Assembly: GCF_000004075.3 (NCBI RefSeq)
Contig: NC_026655.2
Location: 1,426,001-1,490,000, forward strand
Source: Cucumis sativus
Taxonomy: Eukaryota; Streptophyta; Magnoliopsida; Cucurbitales; Cucurbitaceae
Direction: 5' to 3'
Length of the DNA stretch: 64,000 nucleotides
The notes beneath the pieces were generated by a model. That model worked only from the letters and a program-made list of their open reading frames with translations, did not search any database and was not told where the DNA came from. Made by a program: the position numbers and the translations under genes. Shown here piece after piece: positions 24,554 through 37,271 of the stretch; position 1 is the first letter of the stretch; every line of letters begins with the position of its first letter.

Positions 24554-25954
24554 TCAGCTCTCACTTCTATCATAACCTCTTTCTCCCATATCTGCAAAGT
24601 TCTTGCAACCAATAGCTAAAGCTTCTTTACTTGCTTCTGTTGTTTGTGACAATTTGAGAAGTCCAGCAGGCCATGAATCTGCTGGTGTTGGATATCTGGC
24701 ATGTGGTTTGCTTACATGTGAAGTAGGCATTATTGGGGCATGAGTTGCATCCGTTGCTGGATAAGATGGGAGATCTGGCCGAACAGGAACGATAAAAACG
24801 GCATGCGTTTGCTGCAATGTAGGTTCCATAACAGGCAATCCAAGGCATTCCCCTGAGAAATGTTGTACTGTCGTTCCTTGTTGTGGAAACTCTGAAGGTG
24901 GGGTGACATTTAAGTCAGGTTTAGAATGTACAGCCCTTGATTGTAACTCACTTTGTAGTTTCTCAATCTGAGATGCTAAAGCAGAAGTCTCTTCTCGCAG
25001 CTCAGTCTTCTCGATGTCAACCTGTACAATATAAACCAAGTCAACTACTTTGAGCAATGTTCCTTTAGAGTCAAAGAAAGAGGTAATTGTCTTGTTAAGA
25101 GCCTTACGTATCGGGATTCTGACAACAACAATGCATGCTCCTTTCTAAGGCACTCGATCTGACCAAACAAGTCTTTCAGCAGCCGACTTGCTTCAGACAA
25201 TATAGATGCCTTTCCGTTATTGGGTTCTGTCAGCTCTGCAGATGACCATTCCAAGTATGAGAATAGCTGACAATATGCCACAATAGGGAATATCTTAAGA
25301 TTCTACCAAATCGAAAGTGGGAGCGTATCACACTACGTTTTACATAAGAAGACATTTTCCACAAACGGTAAAACATAAATGATCACCAAATTGAGGGCGG
25401 TTGTGAATTAATAAAGCAATATAGTCATAGATTGGCAGAAGCAGAAATTACCAAGTGCATTTGCAAGGTCAAGGAAGAGATCGTTTAAATGCTCTCGCTT
25501 CAACTTCTCCCTCTCAGCCTTGTGAATTTTCTTTGGAACTTTCACCTGATTCTTTTTACCAGGAGAATTCCTGCATAAGGAGCCAGTTAAAAGTTTACAT
25601 TCATACTGCTAAACGATCGCAAATTACTAAATGCAGCATCTTCAGCATATTCATAAATACATCATCAGACAAACTTTCTAGTTTCTACCATCAACACACT
25701 AATGATTTAATTCAAAGCAAAATTGCAAAACCGAAGTCCATCTTTCTATCCCGTTTCCATATCGGCATATTCAACAACTAATTCACTACTTTATGCGAGT
25801 TATACAACAACAGAAGCACTACAATTTGAAAACATTCAGTCCATTCAACAAAGTAAATATTAGAATCAAGAATCATCAAGCGTTACCTAGATACCGACGC
25901 CATGACTGGAGCATCAGTTTCAACAACCGGTTTCGAAGGAACCTCAGAAACCAT
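24554..25954 (-). CDS. PYE: bHLH transcription factor, POPEYE/bHLH47-like
   Basis: A subgroup IVb bHLH. Arabidopsis POPEYE (bHLH47) restrains iron-homeostasis genes under iron shortage and pairs with IVc factors such as ILR3 and bHLH104. Four exons, 25954-25887, 25570-25452, 25235-25108 and 25021-24554, join to 260 residues. The basic region is KKIHKAEREKLKR and helix 1 is EHLNDLFLDLANALEL. The loop is TEPNNGKAS; helix 2 is ILSEASRLLKDLFGQIECL. A coiled region, KTELREETSALASQIEKLQ, follows. A DLNVTP sequence (residues 141-146; bases 24899-24916) matches the DLNxxP form of the EAR repression motif. The conserved tail ARYPTPADSWPAGLLKLS is also present. The 5' UTR probably has an intron, 25996-26364. 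A CACGTG lies upstream at 26523-26528. Confidence 0.94.
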
Positions 25955-27473
25955 GATCTTCAACAGTAAGTGAAACCGAATGAAATGCCAGAATTCTGCA
26001 ATTACATAACCCCTACCAATATATCTTAATAATCAAAACAAAGCAAAAACAATGTAAAACTTAAGACCTGATAAAAAAAAATTCCATTTTTTTCATTTCA
26101 ACCGACGCAAGAAATTATACAAAACATACGTTAGATCATCGCATGAGTGGCAATTGCTACTCCACACTCAACATAAAAGAAAAGAGCATTTGCAGTAACA
26201 AAAAACCGAAATTTCCAGCATTTTGAAAGTGAAAAGTCAGCAAAGAGGCATATTGGATGGAAAATTGTGAAAAAACAAAGAGACCCAAGTGAGGAAATGA
26301 AGAAAACTATAAGAAAAGAAAACAAAGAGAGAGAAACAAAATAGGGATGAATAAGAGACAATACCTGGGAAGTGAAGGAGTAATATGAAAGGTTAGAGAC
26401 AGAAAGGGGAGAAATTGGAAGATGAAGAAAGAGAGATATAGAAAGAAAATGGTGGGAAATTAGGGCTGGCGCAGTCTGATCTCAAATGGGCGTGTGGAAG
26501 GAAGGTCTGAGAGTATAGAGAGCACGTGGCCGGCGACTTGCCGGAAGCATGGTCGACACGCTCCCATTTTGTCGTTTCCTCTCAATTTCAATTTCTCGTC
26601 ATCTCTCTTTGCCTCTCATTTTGCTTACGTGTCCTATGACTTGGCCATCTCCAATACTTCATTGCCACATCACCTCCACCGCATTTCCCCACAATTAAAG
26701 CTTTTCTTTGGTTGAAGTATTCGAAAGTTTAACGTTTCTCAATCTCCAAAAAGAGTGTGGCAACCACGAGGGCGAAGACTGAATGCATCGTCCCATTGAC
26801 CATTCAGGAGCGTGTCCACCACACACGCGCATTCCTAATGCTCATCTCCCCCTCATCCCTTCTCCATCTTCACTTTCAAATAACAAACAAAATTCCAACT
26901 TATCCCCTCTCCCTCTCCTACAATTGATATCGTTCATATACAACTCTTCTTCAAGATAGAATATGATTACTCAGGCGTACATGTTTGTTGCATTTAAAAG
27001 AAACAAATAATATCAATAGAGTTGCACATTGAGTTGTTGCTTTCTATTTGTTTTTCTTAATTGTTAAATACTCTTTTAAAACATAAAATTTAAACTTGCT
27101 CATTGGTTGTACGGGCTTGCTTTTCATCAATTAGAGTCTAATTAAGTATCATTCAACTAATGATAACAATTTCTTTCCGTGAAATGAATATATCAACAAT
27201 ATATTTTAACATTGGTTGTACGTGCTTGCTTTTAAAGCTCCATCGTTATTTATTTACAAGAAAGCACTTTCGTAACGTATAGCCATCTCAAGTATTTCAC
27301 GAAGTCGAGCAATTTTGAAACCATTCCGAGGGGGCTGTGGAAGGGACGAATTGGACTGCTGTTCAATTCAATGCTCTTAAATTTTGCCTCAGCTACGGTT
27401 TGTTTACAAGAGAACTCTTTAAAACTTGGTTGTATAAGGCTTCAATATGAAGATTATATAGACATTCTTCATC
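25955..27473. other. bHLH47 5' UTR/promoter and 3' flank of the next minus-strand gene
   Basis: Bases 25955 to about 26470 form the likely 5' UTR of bHLH47, with a probable intron at 25996-26364. Farther on is a promoter-like stretch with CACGTG at 26523-26528. A direct repeat of about 24 bases, ATTGGTTGTACG(G/T)GCTTGCT, occurs near 27102 and 27211. No coding region is supported. Confidence 0.5.
26523..26528. promoter_or_regulatory. G-box upstream of bHLH47
   Basis: A perfect CACGTG, about 570 bases before the bHLH47 ATG and 160 bases upstream of the probable first exon end. It is a binding site type for bHLH and bZIP factors. Whether it is used cannot be told from sequence. Confidence 0.4.
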
Positions 27474-30400
27474 TCAAGAGCTGTCGCAGCCAAGTGGGAA
27501 CTTGCGAACCTTCATCCTTCCATTCAAAGCCAAAGCTAACACATCATATTCCTCCACATACCACAGCTCCGAAACTACTGCCTGCAACATTTCAAATTGA
27601 TTACCTTCATTTTAAGCTATGCATCGATTTCATGGAATCAATCCAACTTATATTCCATGATCCCCATCTATTTTCACATTACAACTCTCGAAGTAGTTTG
27701 TTATTTGTTTTTCCCCCACATTTTGCTTTCCCATCTTGACAATACCCTAAAAAACAATTATTTTTTAACTTCTAACGTATGTATTACGGGTCCTCATAAT
27801 GTTATCTCTGTAAGAAGGAGAAGGATTGGAAACATCTTTACTATTATACTCAGCCTACCAAGCTAAGTTTTAAATATAAAACAACCAAAATGTATAGATA
27901 CGTACAAATAAATTAAAACATGAAGATTAAGAACTTACCTCAAATCCACGGATTTGTTTATTCAAGCGAGCAACCAACTCGTGGAAGAGTTGGAGTTCAT
28001 CAGAACTTCTACCGAGCTACAACAAAAAAAAAAAAAAAAAAAAAGTCACGGAAAAGTAAAGATTCAACAAATATGCCATCAACTATCAAATAGGCTTAAG
28101 ACTTCATCTGAATTTTGAGAAGTTCCCTTTTAACTTTTTTTGTATTAAGTTCGAAATTACATTTATTATTTCAATAAAGTTTCACTTGCTTAAAACCACC
28201 TATTTATGCATATTAAAACAAAACGTTCATATGAAAAATTTTCTAGAATTTCGTCATGGGATTTTGGTATTCTTTTGTTTAATTTAGAAGAAAATGGAAA
28301 ATTTCAGAGTAGAACTAAGCTTCTAAAAAAATGTATGAAGTCTCCCATAGTCCCCTCTCACTTTCAGGTCAACAAAGCTAACTATTATCACAATTGACCA
28401 CATTCATATACCAGTTCCTATCCTCACACCACGCAATTATGATAAGAACTACGCAGGCTTCCTGAATCTCAACTTGAAGCAAGTAAGAAATATCTAAAAT
28501 AAACATTGGTAAGAGACAGTACCGTTTGTGAAATTTTAGGGTGACCCAAAAGCCGAGCAAATGATGTGTGAAGAATAGCAGCATCATACTGTAAAAGACA
28601 TGGGACTGAAAATTAGTTCTTTTATACCCACACTTTGTGTCAATGGTTGGCAAGATAAACCAATAAATGCAGCATAAAGTGGATGACATATAAAATTTCC
28701 AATCAATTGGAGTGCTCACGGGAACTACAGGCCATTCTTCTTAAGTATTTTCAATTAAAAAAACAGCTAAATGTAATTAACAATAAAATTTCCCCCAAAT
28801 CCATTTTTAAACTTTCCAACTCCCAGAAAGTGGCAAAGCAAGAAAATGGAAATTAATAGCTGTTGCGTCAGTGCGGAGACTACCAAGGGCTCACCAATCT
28901 CAAAAATAGGCATCAAAGCCAAAAATAATAGATGATGGGACAAGTTCTCTCATCTATTACCTGAGTGTACTAATATTACATGCCCTCCAACTTAAATGAT
29001 TACTCTAAAGATTACTATGGAGTAGTAGTTTGCTGACTGCTACTATTTCGAATAAACTGATATTAATAATCAGAAACTCATACAAGTTGTTTCTCAGGTG
29101 CATGTGGAAGTGCTGTCCTTAGTTTAGCACGGATTGTCACAGGATCTGTCCCTGATATTACCTACATAAAAGGAAAATAAGTATCAGCAAAAATTTATGA
29201 TTCAACAATATTCTTTAACCTCCACAGTCCTATGACAGGAGAAATAATTGCACTAGCTGACTGTCTTCAGTATTAGACCAAGTTACATACCTAAAAAGGA
29301 CAACGTTCCAATTGTAATGAATATCAGAATACTAATTGTCTTCCCATTGTAATAGGAAGGTGCCAAAAGTATCAGAGTAATTATGATGTGTCAACAATAA
29401 AAACTATCTCAGGTTTTTTTACCTCCATGAGTGTCTAGGTCAACTTGCACACACTTTTAACTATAGTCTCAAAACAACCATCTAACCTTTCAATATTTGG
29501 TTGTCAAGAAAACCCACAGGATAATAAATCTTAAGTGGTCATCATAGCTTGCACTCATTTACTCTAAGTCTATATACATTAGCTCCTCATCCACTAGGTT
29601 TGGGTGTCTTTCTATATCCTCAATATATTTAATTATCTGGTCGGTTATCTTATGCCTCATTTCAGTTCTCATAAATCAATCCTCAATATATGTCTCTAGT
29701 TCTTATCATGATTGAAAAGGTTTGGGTGTTTGCATTCTCAATGTATTTCTCTAGTTCTATCAGAATGACAAGATTTTTACTTATCTGGATATTTCACTAT
29801 AGTTTTAGTGAAAATATACAGAGTAACATTACCAGAGAAATTTTCAAAAATCGAAGGAGACCTCTCTGAACTCTTGTGCAGTCTCAGTTCAGTTTGTTGT
29901 TCCTTTTCTTAAACAGAAGAGCAGAAGGTTACATAAAACATCAATGCTTACATTTAATGTGAGAAAACATGGCAATGTGGTAAGTCATGGTCTGAAAAAT
30001 AAGGTAAATAGTGAACTGTGCAAGTCATGTTTTCCTGACCCTCAATTAATGTATTGCCGAGGAAAAACTTCAAAGAAAAAAAAAAGCAGCCCAAGTCTAG
30101 ACACTTGAACGATCTAGAAATGCTAAAGTGACGTCACCATAAGTTAAAAGGTTTACCTGCCAACATCCTAGAAGAACACCTGTTGAAGTTAGAATAACCC
30201 TGTCTAGAACTATTTTCAAATGACACATATGCTCTGTCGCAGACTTCACGGCAGATGCTTCAGCTTCAATCTGCCAGACAGAAAATTTTTCAAAAAGGTA
30301 TGAAAAAAGGTTTGAAGCAATACAATGACAGATCAGAAGGAAACTTGCCTCGTCGTTACTAGCAGGAATCGGTGTAATGTGATGTGATGCATGGAACATG

Positions 30401-32268
30401 CTAAAATGGTACAAGCTAGAGTTCTGAAACCAAATTGCTAAACAAAGAATAGGGGAACACATGTTAGGGAATGATACCATACTCGTGACAAAAAGAAGGG
30501 GAAAAAAAAGACGATCATGTCTACATTAAAAACATATTCATATGAACCATAAGAAGTAAACAATGACCTACTTAAGAAAATGAAAACCTAAAACATACCT
30601 TCATCAAAATAAGGGTCAAATATGGATTTTACAGCCTCACTGCAGCACAACGTAAATGTTTATGAATAGGCATAAGCACTATATACCTAAATAAGACAAC
30701 AATAAATCCTACAACAAAAAAGAAAAACAGTCTAGGAAGTATAACGATTGAAGATGTCTACTCTCTTCAATTGTAACATGTTTAATCGACAAAGAGCACT
30801 TCTTACCAATAATCAGAGAATTTTTTAGCATGAAATTACACAATACGAAACATGTCCTTTTCACCACTTATATATATATATTTAATCTATTCAGTGATGA
30901 CATCACGAAATGCTAAATGGATGGATGAACATGAGGAATTCAATTTTGATAGTTTCCAAGGCTATGTTAAAACGTTTAAAAAATACTTACAATATGGGAA
31001 CTGAGTACTCTGTGCTTAGATACAAAACATTGGCACGAACAGGAGGATTTGCAGCCTGCAAACATGAAAAGGACATCATTCACAGCAAATGTGGAAAGAA
31101 ATCTAAATTTAGATCATAAGTTTTTTAAGGAACAGCTTGCCTTCAATACAGGGGTCACAGTTCCATCCTTAATGGTGAAGATATCAGAAAGTGATAAAGA
31201 CTGAGATGTTTCACCGCCCTTGAGGAAAACTGCCCCTTTCTCATCTAAATCCCTCTCCATCTTATCGTATAACTTTGATCTTAACTCAGAATTTGATACT
31301 GAAGAATCTGATAGACGTTATCAGGAAAGGGATAGACTTCATTTCATATACCTTGCTAAATTAAACCCAAGTAAAATTAAACGCATTTATAGAATTGCAA
31401 GTAGTAATATTAGATTCTTCGGATGACATGACACATGGTTGCAACAAGCACAAAAGCTTCGAAAAAATGGCAAGTACAAAGCAGTTTTGTTAGCTTTTTT
31501 GGTCATGTAGAGATTAGGAATTCAAATTAGCCACAGTCCAAACCAATTTCCTGAAACTTTTAAAGTAAATTCAAGAGCAATTTATAAAAGGAAACTTTGT
31601 ATTTCGACATAAAAACGCCTAAAAAAATCAAGATTGAAAAAAGTAATTAGTAGAAAAACCCTACAACCAAAAAAACATTTTAAGTATTGTTAGATATTGG
31701 TAATGAATTTGACTAAATTCACCATCACCTAACAACCTAATTTTTTAATCAAATATTTTATAACTTTAATTTTTCTTTTTTAACAACAATTCCTAACAAC
31801 ACGATATCAGATCAAAGTGTAAGCTCAGATTTCTTATGAATGTGCTGTTATCCTTCTATTACATTGTATCAGATCAAATATCTTAAGTGCCGCTAAGCGT
31901 TCAGGTGTACATTAAAATCTGAACAAGAGAAGAATTCTACTTAATTAATTTAGTTGCTTTTAACTTATAACCGTATAAAAATGGAAAAAAAAAAAAAAGT
32001 AACTTAGAGCATATGAATCGATTCGATCGAACTCTCACTATACAAATCTTGTTACGATCAATTGAAACCTAAATTCCCAAATCGAGATCGCCAATATTCA
32101 AAAAATTAACAAAGCAAAACACCCCATGATAGGAAGGAGAAGAATACCTGAGGAAGAAGTAGAGTTGTGGAGGGCCATTTGAAAGAGAAAGAAGAAGAGA
32201 ACAGCGGAGGTGAGCCAGATCAAGGCGACAGTGGTGGAGTGAGCCGAGAAAATTCCAGTCCTTCCCAT
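27474..32268 (-). CDS. Single-pass membrane protein of unknown name, possible 2H phosphoesterase-like fold
   Basis: Ten exons join to 308 residues: 32268-32148, 31307-31141, 31055-30991, 30639-30599, 30437-30349, 30270-30157, 29161-29084, 28588-28523, 28016-27939, 27581-27474. I recognise it as a conserved plant protein but know no name. Residues 11-32 form one hydrophobic helix (TTVALIWLTSAVLFFFLFQM) next to a short N-terminus, so it is probably a signal-anchored protein. Possible N-glycosylation sites are NST near 36 and NSS at 137. The main domain contains HFSM at 142-145 and HTSF at 232-235. H-x-S-hydrophobic pairs of this kind mark 2H phosphoesterases (LigT/AKAP7-like), and LKIVLDRVILTSTGVLLGCW with RAKLRTALP between them also fits. 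That assignment is inference. Introns 2 and 5 begin with GC. An in-frame ATG at 32331 could be an alternative start. Confidence 0.85.
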
Positions 32269-35200
32269 GAAGGATCTGAGCTTTTGAGCAATCCTAAGCG
32301 AGTGAGTGAGTGAATGATTGAGTTCAATCAAATCGAGAGCGAAGAATTCAAAGAAGGGGAGTCATTTCACAGAGTCGCGACTCCCGAGTGGGGGCAATGA
32401 GTTGTGACTCGGTCGGCCGGGCCACCGTGAGATTTGGGGCGACGAGCAATCGCCGATTCCGTATTTTCCACATTACTAACTCCACCGTACCATATTTTAA
32501 TGAATATTAATGTATTTAAGTTTAAGTTCTTTCTTAACCCCAAATTTTTACTTTAAACTATGGATTTAACAGATTCAACTTAGTCTGACCCTTTAATTAC
32601 CTTTTAAAGACTCGACAAACATTAGTCGATCTGTCATCATTAGCATCTTCTCGTTTGATCATTAATCGATAAACGAGAAAATCTTTTGTTCACTAATTAT
32701 GAAAAAGAAAGAATAAAGTACTCACGAAAGCCTTTGATGTTTCATTTTAGGACCGTTGCTATATGCATGTTATCTTTTCAACCACATTGTTACTAAACAA
32801 AGCTTAAATCGTTACTCAATCTAAAGTTATTTTGAATAAAACCAAAAACTCTATTCATGGGCCGATGTCCTAACAACCAACGTGTAGCCTTATATCAAAC
32901 CCAACCACGTTGCTTTATATTATGGGTCCAAATTTCATTACCAAATCCACCTTTTTCCCTAATTCTTTCCTTTTATATTTCTTCGATTAATCTCTTTTTT
33001 TCTTCTTCTTTGTCCAATTCCTAATCATTTTGTTATGAATAATTTGGGTGGGAAACTGGAATGTTCAATTAAGATTTAAAAAGAAGAAAAAGAATAATTC
33101 TAAAAGGAGGGGGAGGCAACATACTTTTCTTTTTTATTACTTTAGATATCTTACTATAAGGCCACCTTTTTTTCACTGTTCAAAGTTTTGTTTCTTTCTC
33201 TAACCCAAAAAAAGCAATTCTATTCAAAATATATATCATCGTCTATTTTTAATCAATCTTAAGTTTGTTTTTCTTTAATAAAATTGACTAAAATGATTGT
33301 TCAACATGCATAAAACTTGCATGTAAGCTTTGAGGGGTTCATGTAGCTCATTCATCTACTTTGATCGCATTGCTAGAGCTTACTTGCATGAAAGTATATA
33401 AATTTAATCCAAATTTGTATTGTACTCATAAATAAATAACCTATAGTTTTAATGTGCATCATACGTGTATCCAGATTAAGAGAACTCATTATAAATAGCT
33501 TAGAACGTTAGTTTATTAGATTTAGGTTATTAAGATAAAACCAATAATCAACAACACTTTATTGATAGTAGTATAAAATCCAACGTTACTTTCTCAAAAT
33601 TCGTATTGAGATATACAATAATCATCCAAATATTTCTTTTTTTTCCAAAACCATCCCAACAAGTTTGTTGAGCCTAAAGAGGCATTGCCTTAATTATTTA
33701 GATGTGTTCTTCAATGATGCATATGAGTAGTCTTCTTTTTATTTCTCTCTCTCTCTCTCTCTTTAAATTAAGTTTTTAATTTATGTGTTGGGGACCATAG
33801 ATTTTGTAGCACAATGAACTCATATGCATGTGCCTAATGTGTTGGATGGAGACCTATCCTATTTATTCATTATAATTGTATTCCAACCTTAGCTTACATT
33901 TTATTATTACTTTTTCAAATCTTACTCTCACATTCTCTCCATTAAATTACCAAAATATTTCAACCATTCCTTCCCTTTTAACACTACAGTCTTGTCTATT
34001 CTATCAACCGTTTAAATGTTCCTTCTCCAATTCACATTTCTTTCAATTAATATGACAAAATTGAAAATACAAGATGTATATTCATTTTTGGTGGATTTCA
34101 TTTATAACTAATTAACCTAACACAGATCACAAGATTTTATAAACTTTATATTAAACATGATTTGCAATAAAATGCGAATGATCTCGTTATTTGCAACGTA
34201 ATAATGATATTATGAATTGCACATAATAATTGAATATAAGAATAAAGAAACAATATAAGACTTATTTTCCTTGTCTAAAAGTAAAAGCTTTTGAATTTTC
34301 AAACTTTCAATTTTCGTTCTTTTTAGAAAGGCTCGAGTAGGGTTATTAATTTTAATCAAACAAAGAAAAAAAAAAACAACTTTTTCCTATTAGTTTATAT
34401 TTACAACAACAATGTATGTATTAGACATTTTTCTTTGGTTTGAGGAAGACTGAAATGGAGAATTAGTTAATAAGAAAAAGTTGATGGGTGTTTTGGTAAA
34501 AGAGGAGAAGTGGAGGGGGGGAGGGCATAGAAATAAATAAAAAGAAAGGGAGGAGGAGATATTGGGGAGAACCAATCAAAAATTTCCACAATAATAATAA
34601 TAATAAATCGTAAGCTGTTGTCTATATAGTACTGTACGCTCTTCTGACACAAAAAACAAACCCACATATATTACGTAAATTTAAATTTAAATTTCAAATG
34701 CAAATTAATTTAACTTTTCCAGATTCCCATTTTCCTTTTTTAATTTTATTTTGCATACTACTGTTACTACTACTACTAACTCAATCATGTGTAGAAGAAA
34801 AAGGTTAAAAGGGACCTACAGATAAATAAAAATAAATATAGATAATGATCATCATTCCTAATTTTTATTTTTTTATTTATAAAAATCAAATTTAAAAAAT
34901 TGAAATAAAAATAAAAATAAAAAATAAAAAAAAAGAAGAAGAAAGAATGATCCACCTGTTTGTCAGTGACATTGTACATTGGTTTAGGCAATGAGCAGCA
35001 AGTGGGTCCCTCCCACCTGAGCCAACACCTGGAATTGATAAGATCAGGGCCCCACCCTCCTCCTCCTTCCTCTCTCTCTCTCTCTCTCTCTTTTTTTTTT
35101 AATTAATTAACCATAACATTACTGTTTCATTTGGTAAATGTAGTAGGAACCTCTTTTTATTACCATGCAAATATATAATAGTATGTTAAAGAGTAATATA

Positions 35201-35548
35201 ATGATGATGATGATGATGCAGTCAAAAAATCAAATCATAAATATGTGAAGATCATACTCTTACACTCTTTTATCTCTCTCTTTTAGTCTTTTTCTATCTC
35301 TCTCATTCATCACACCCTTAAGAAAAAAAAAACCTCCAATATTTATTAATCACACGAAAAAAAATAATTTTAACCAAAAAAAGAAAGAAATTAGAAAATT
35401 AAAATAAAAAAAGAAGGAGAAAAAAAAACTCGATTTTTTTAAAAAAAAATGGAAAATCAAACCTCACGTGTGTTTCCACACATCAAACGACCACACATGT
35501 GGACGGAACGGCGAAGAAATTCGACAGTTTTGCGTTTTTCCGTTTTTG
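32269..35548. other. Upstream region of the membrane-protein gene and 3' flank of TCP14-like
   Basis: Bases 32269 to about 32460 are relatively GC-rich and form the likely 5' UTR and core promoter of the minus-strand gene. The rest is AT-rich, with a CT repeat at 33743-33762, another at 35070-35090, AAT runs near 34593 and GATGAT units near 35200. The small open frames between 34390 and 34991 are low-complexity and not supported as genes. Confidence 0.5.
35070..35090. repeat. CT microsatellite followed by poly-T
   Basis: About ten TC units running into ten T, downstream of the TCP14-like stop codon. Confidence 0.85.
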
Positions 35549-36802
35549 TTACGACTGGTGACTCGTTGTATCATGCCGATCATCTCCACCACCACCGCCG
35601 CCGTGATGTGACTGCGACCCACTTCCTTGTGGTTCCATTACGCCGCTACTAGAAACTGACCGATATGGATTTAGTCCGGCGAGTATATTTAAGTGTCCTT
35701 CACTCGAACTATTATTATTGTTGTTGTTGTTGTTGTTATTACTCCCTCCGCCGGTGCCGGACCCGAATTGTTGACCTGGCACCAACGCCACCGGTGCCGG
35801 AAAGTTCATGAAATGTAACCCACTCGACATCGTTCCTCTGTACAAGCCGCTGTTATTAACCGACGGAAACGTCCATATCGGATCACCCCCCATCACTTGG
35901 TTATTTGTATTCGTAAGCATCCAAAAATTTGCCGGAACCTGAGCTCCTCCGTGACTCGCTGGAATCGTCCCTGTACTCGATTGCAACAGATAACTCCCCA
36001 TTTGATGTTGCGACGAAGACGACGACAACTCCTGCTCCGTCGACGGTCTTCTCTTCCGTCCTATACTGATTTCCTCCGCCGCATCTGAGAGGTCTAACGA
36101 AGAGGGAGTGTCTCTTATTTCGGGTTTCGCTTGCAGCAGAGAGTTTCCGATGTTGGTGGACTGGAAATTGAGAAGAGCGGCGGTGGAGGAGGTTTCCGAC
36201 GAGAGGCCAAAACCCGGGAATAGGGTTCGACGTTGTTGATGAAGGGAGAAATTCGGGTTGTAATAAGAGGAAGATCGGAGCTGTGAAGGAACCGACATAC
36301 TAGAACCAGAGCTACGTAACGAAATGTTAAGCGATGTGAAATTAGCCGGGATAGTACCGGTTCCAGTAGCAGCAATCACAGCGGGTTCCGCTTGTTGAAG
36401 AAGCCACTCGATGGTTTCACCGTCGGACTTATGGCCTAATTCTCTAGTAAGTTGGAATACCCTAGCCGCACATAAGGCCGGCATTCGTATACGACGACCC
36501 CGTCCATCGACTTTCGTGTGACGGTCTTTGGTAGAAGTTCTCTTTGGTGGGGGCTTCTTAGAAGTCTCTGCTGCAACAACTGAACTGGTCGTGGTTGTGG
36601 TCGTAGTCGTAGTAGTAGTCGTGTCGGCAGAGATAGCAAGAGAAGGGTAAGGAGAAGTAGAACAAGAGGCAGCATCGTCGTCTTTCTTTTCAAGTAATTG
36701 AAATGGGAAAGTAGGACGGTGTTGGTGTTGGTGCTGGTGTTGGTGGTGGTGATTCTGGTGGTGATGGTGATGATGGTGGTGAAGTTCATCACCTCCTTCC
36801 AT
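35549..36802 (-). CDS. TCP14: Class I TCP transcription factor, TCP14-like
   Basis: A single-exon gene for 417 residues. Class I TCPs bind GTGGGNCC and site II (TGGGCC/T) sequences and promote cell proliferation; Arabidopsis TCP14 acts in germination, internode growth and immunity. The TCP domain spans about residues 86-140: [60 protein letters not shown]. The basic part lacks the extra residues of class II, and [19 protein letters not shown] follows, as in TCP14. Flanking blocks also match: an N-terminal His run then [13 protein letters not shown], and later [18 protein letters not shown] and [14 protein letters not shown]. Low-complexity tracts are His/Gln at 8-28, twelve Thr at 61-72 and an Asn run near residue 370. 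The GC content is above that of the surroundings. Confidence 0.96.
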   Translation of the reverse strand: MEGGDELHHHHHHHHQNHHHQHQHQHQHRPTFPFQLLEKKDDDAASCSTSPYPSLAISADTTTTTTTTTTTTSSVVAAETSKKPPPKRTSTKDRHTKVDGRGRRIRMPALCAARVFQLTRELGHKSDGETIEWLLQQAEPAVIAATGTGTIPANFTSLNISLRSSGSSMSVPSQLRSSSYYNPNFSLHQQRRTLFPGFGLSSETSSTAALLNFQSTNIGNSLLQAKPEIRDTPSSLDLSDAAEEISIGRKRRPSTEQELSSSSSQHQMGSYLLQSSTGTIPASHGGAQVPANFWMLTNTNNQVMGGDPIWTFPSVNNSGLYRGTMSSGLHFMNFPAPVALVPGQQFGSGTGGGSNNNNNNNNNNSSSEGHLNILAGLNPYRSVSSSGVMEPQGSGSQSHHGGGGGGDDRHDTTSHQS

Positions 36803-37265
36803 GATCGCATGAAGAACAAAAAAAAAAAAAATGTAAAAAAAAAAAAGAAAAAAAAAAGACTTAGTCAGTCTTTTTTTAAAAAAAAGAATGGTGGGTCTGT
36901 CATATTCTCTAAAATTAGGGACACATGAAGGAAAAAAATGGTATGTGTTTTTGTTGTTGATGTTGATGATGAGAAGAGAGAAGAAGAAGAGATAAGAGAG
37001 GAGGAGAGGAAGAAGAATGGGAAACTTTAAGCAACAAAGATAATGAGTGGGAATTATAGGAAGGAGAGGGAAGAGGGTTTTAAAAATTGATATGTATTGT
37101 TTTTTAGGAAAAAGAAATTTGGTTTGCTTATCAATTAGTGTAAACTTTGAAAATATTTACATAAACTATTTAAATTCATAAAAATAAAAAATAAAAATAA
37201 AAATTAGGGATTATGTGGGGGTTCCCTTTTTATTGTGGGTTGGACAGCCCCTTTGGTTCAGAGTC

Positions 37266-37271
37266 CACGTG
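37266..37271. promoter_or_regulatory. G-box upstream of TCP14-like gene
   Basis: CACGTG, 464 bases before the TCP14-like ATG, in an ordinary AT-rich promoter. It is a candidate bHLH or bZIP site, called from sequence alone. Confidence 0.35.

Noticed and set aside
27371-27866. Plus-strand open frames of 122 and 89 codons
   Set aside because: They overlap the last exon of the minus-strand membrane-protein gene and its 3' side, and are low-complexity.
36115-36928. Other-frame open frames over the TCP14-like gene
   Set aside because: They run in alternate frames or antisense through His, Thr and Ser tracts of the TCP14-like coding sequence.
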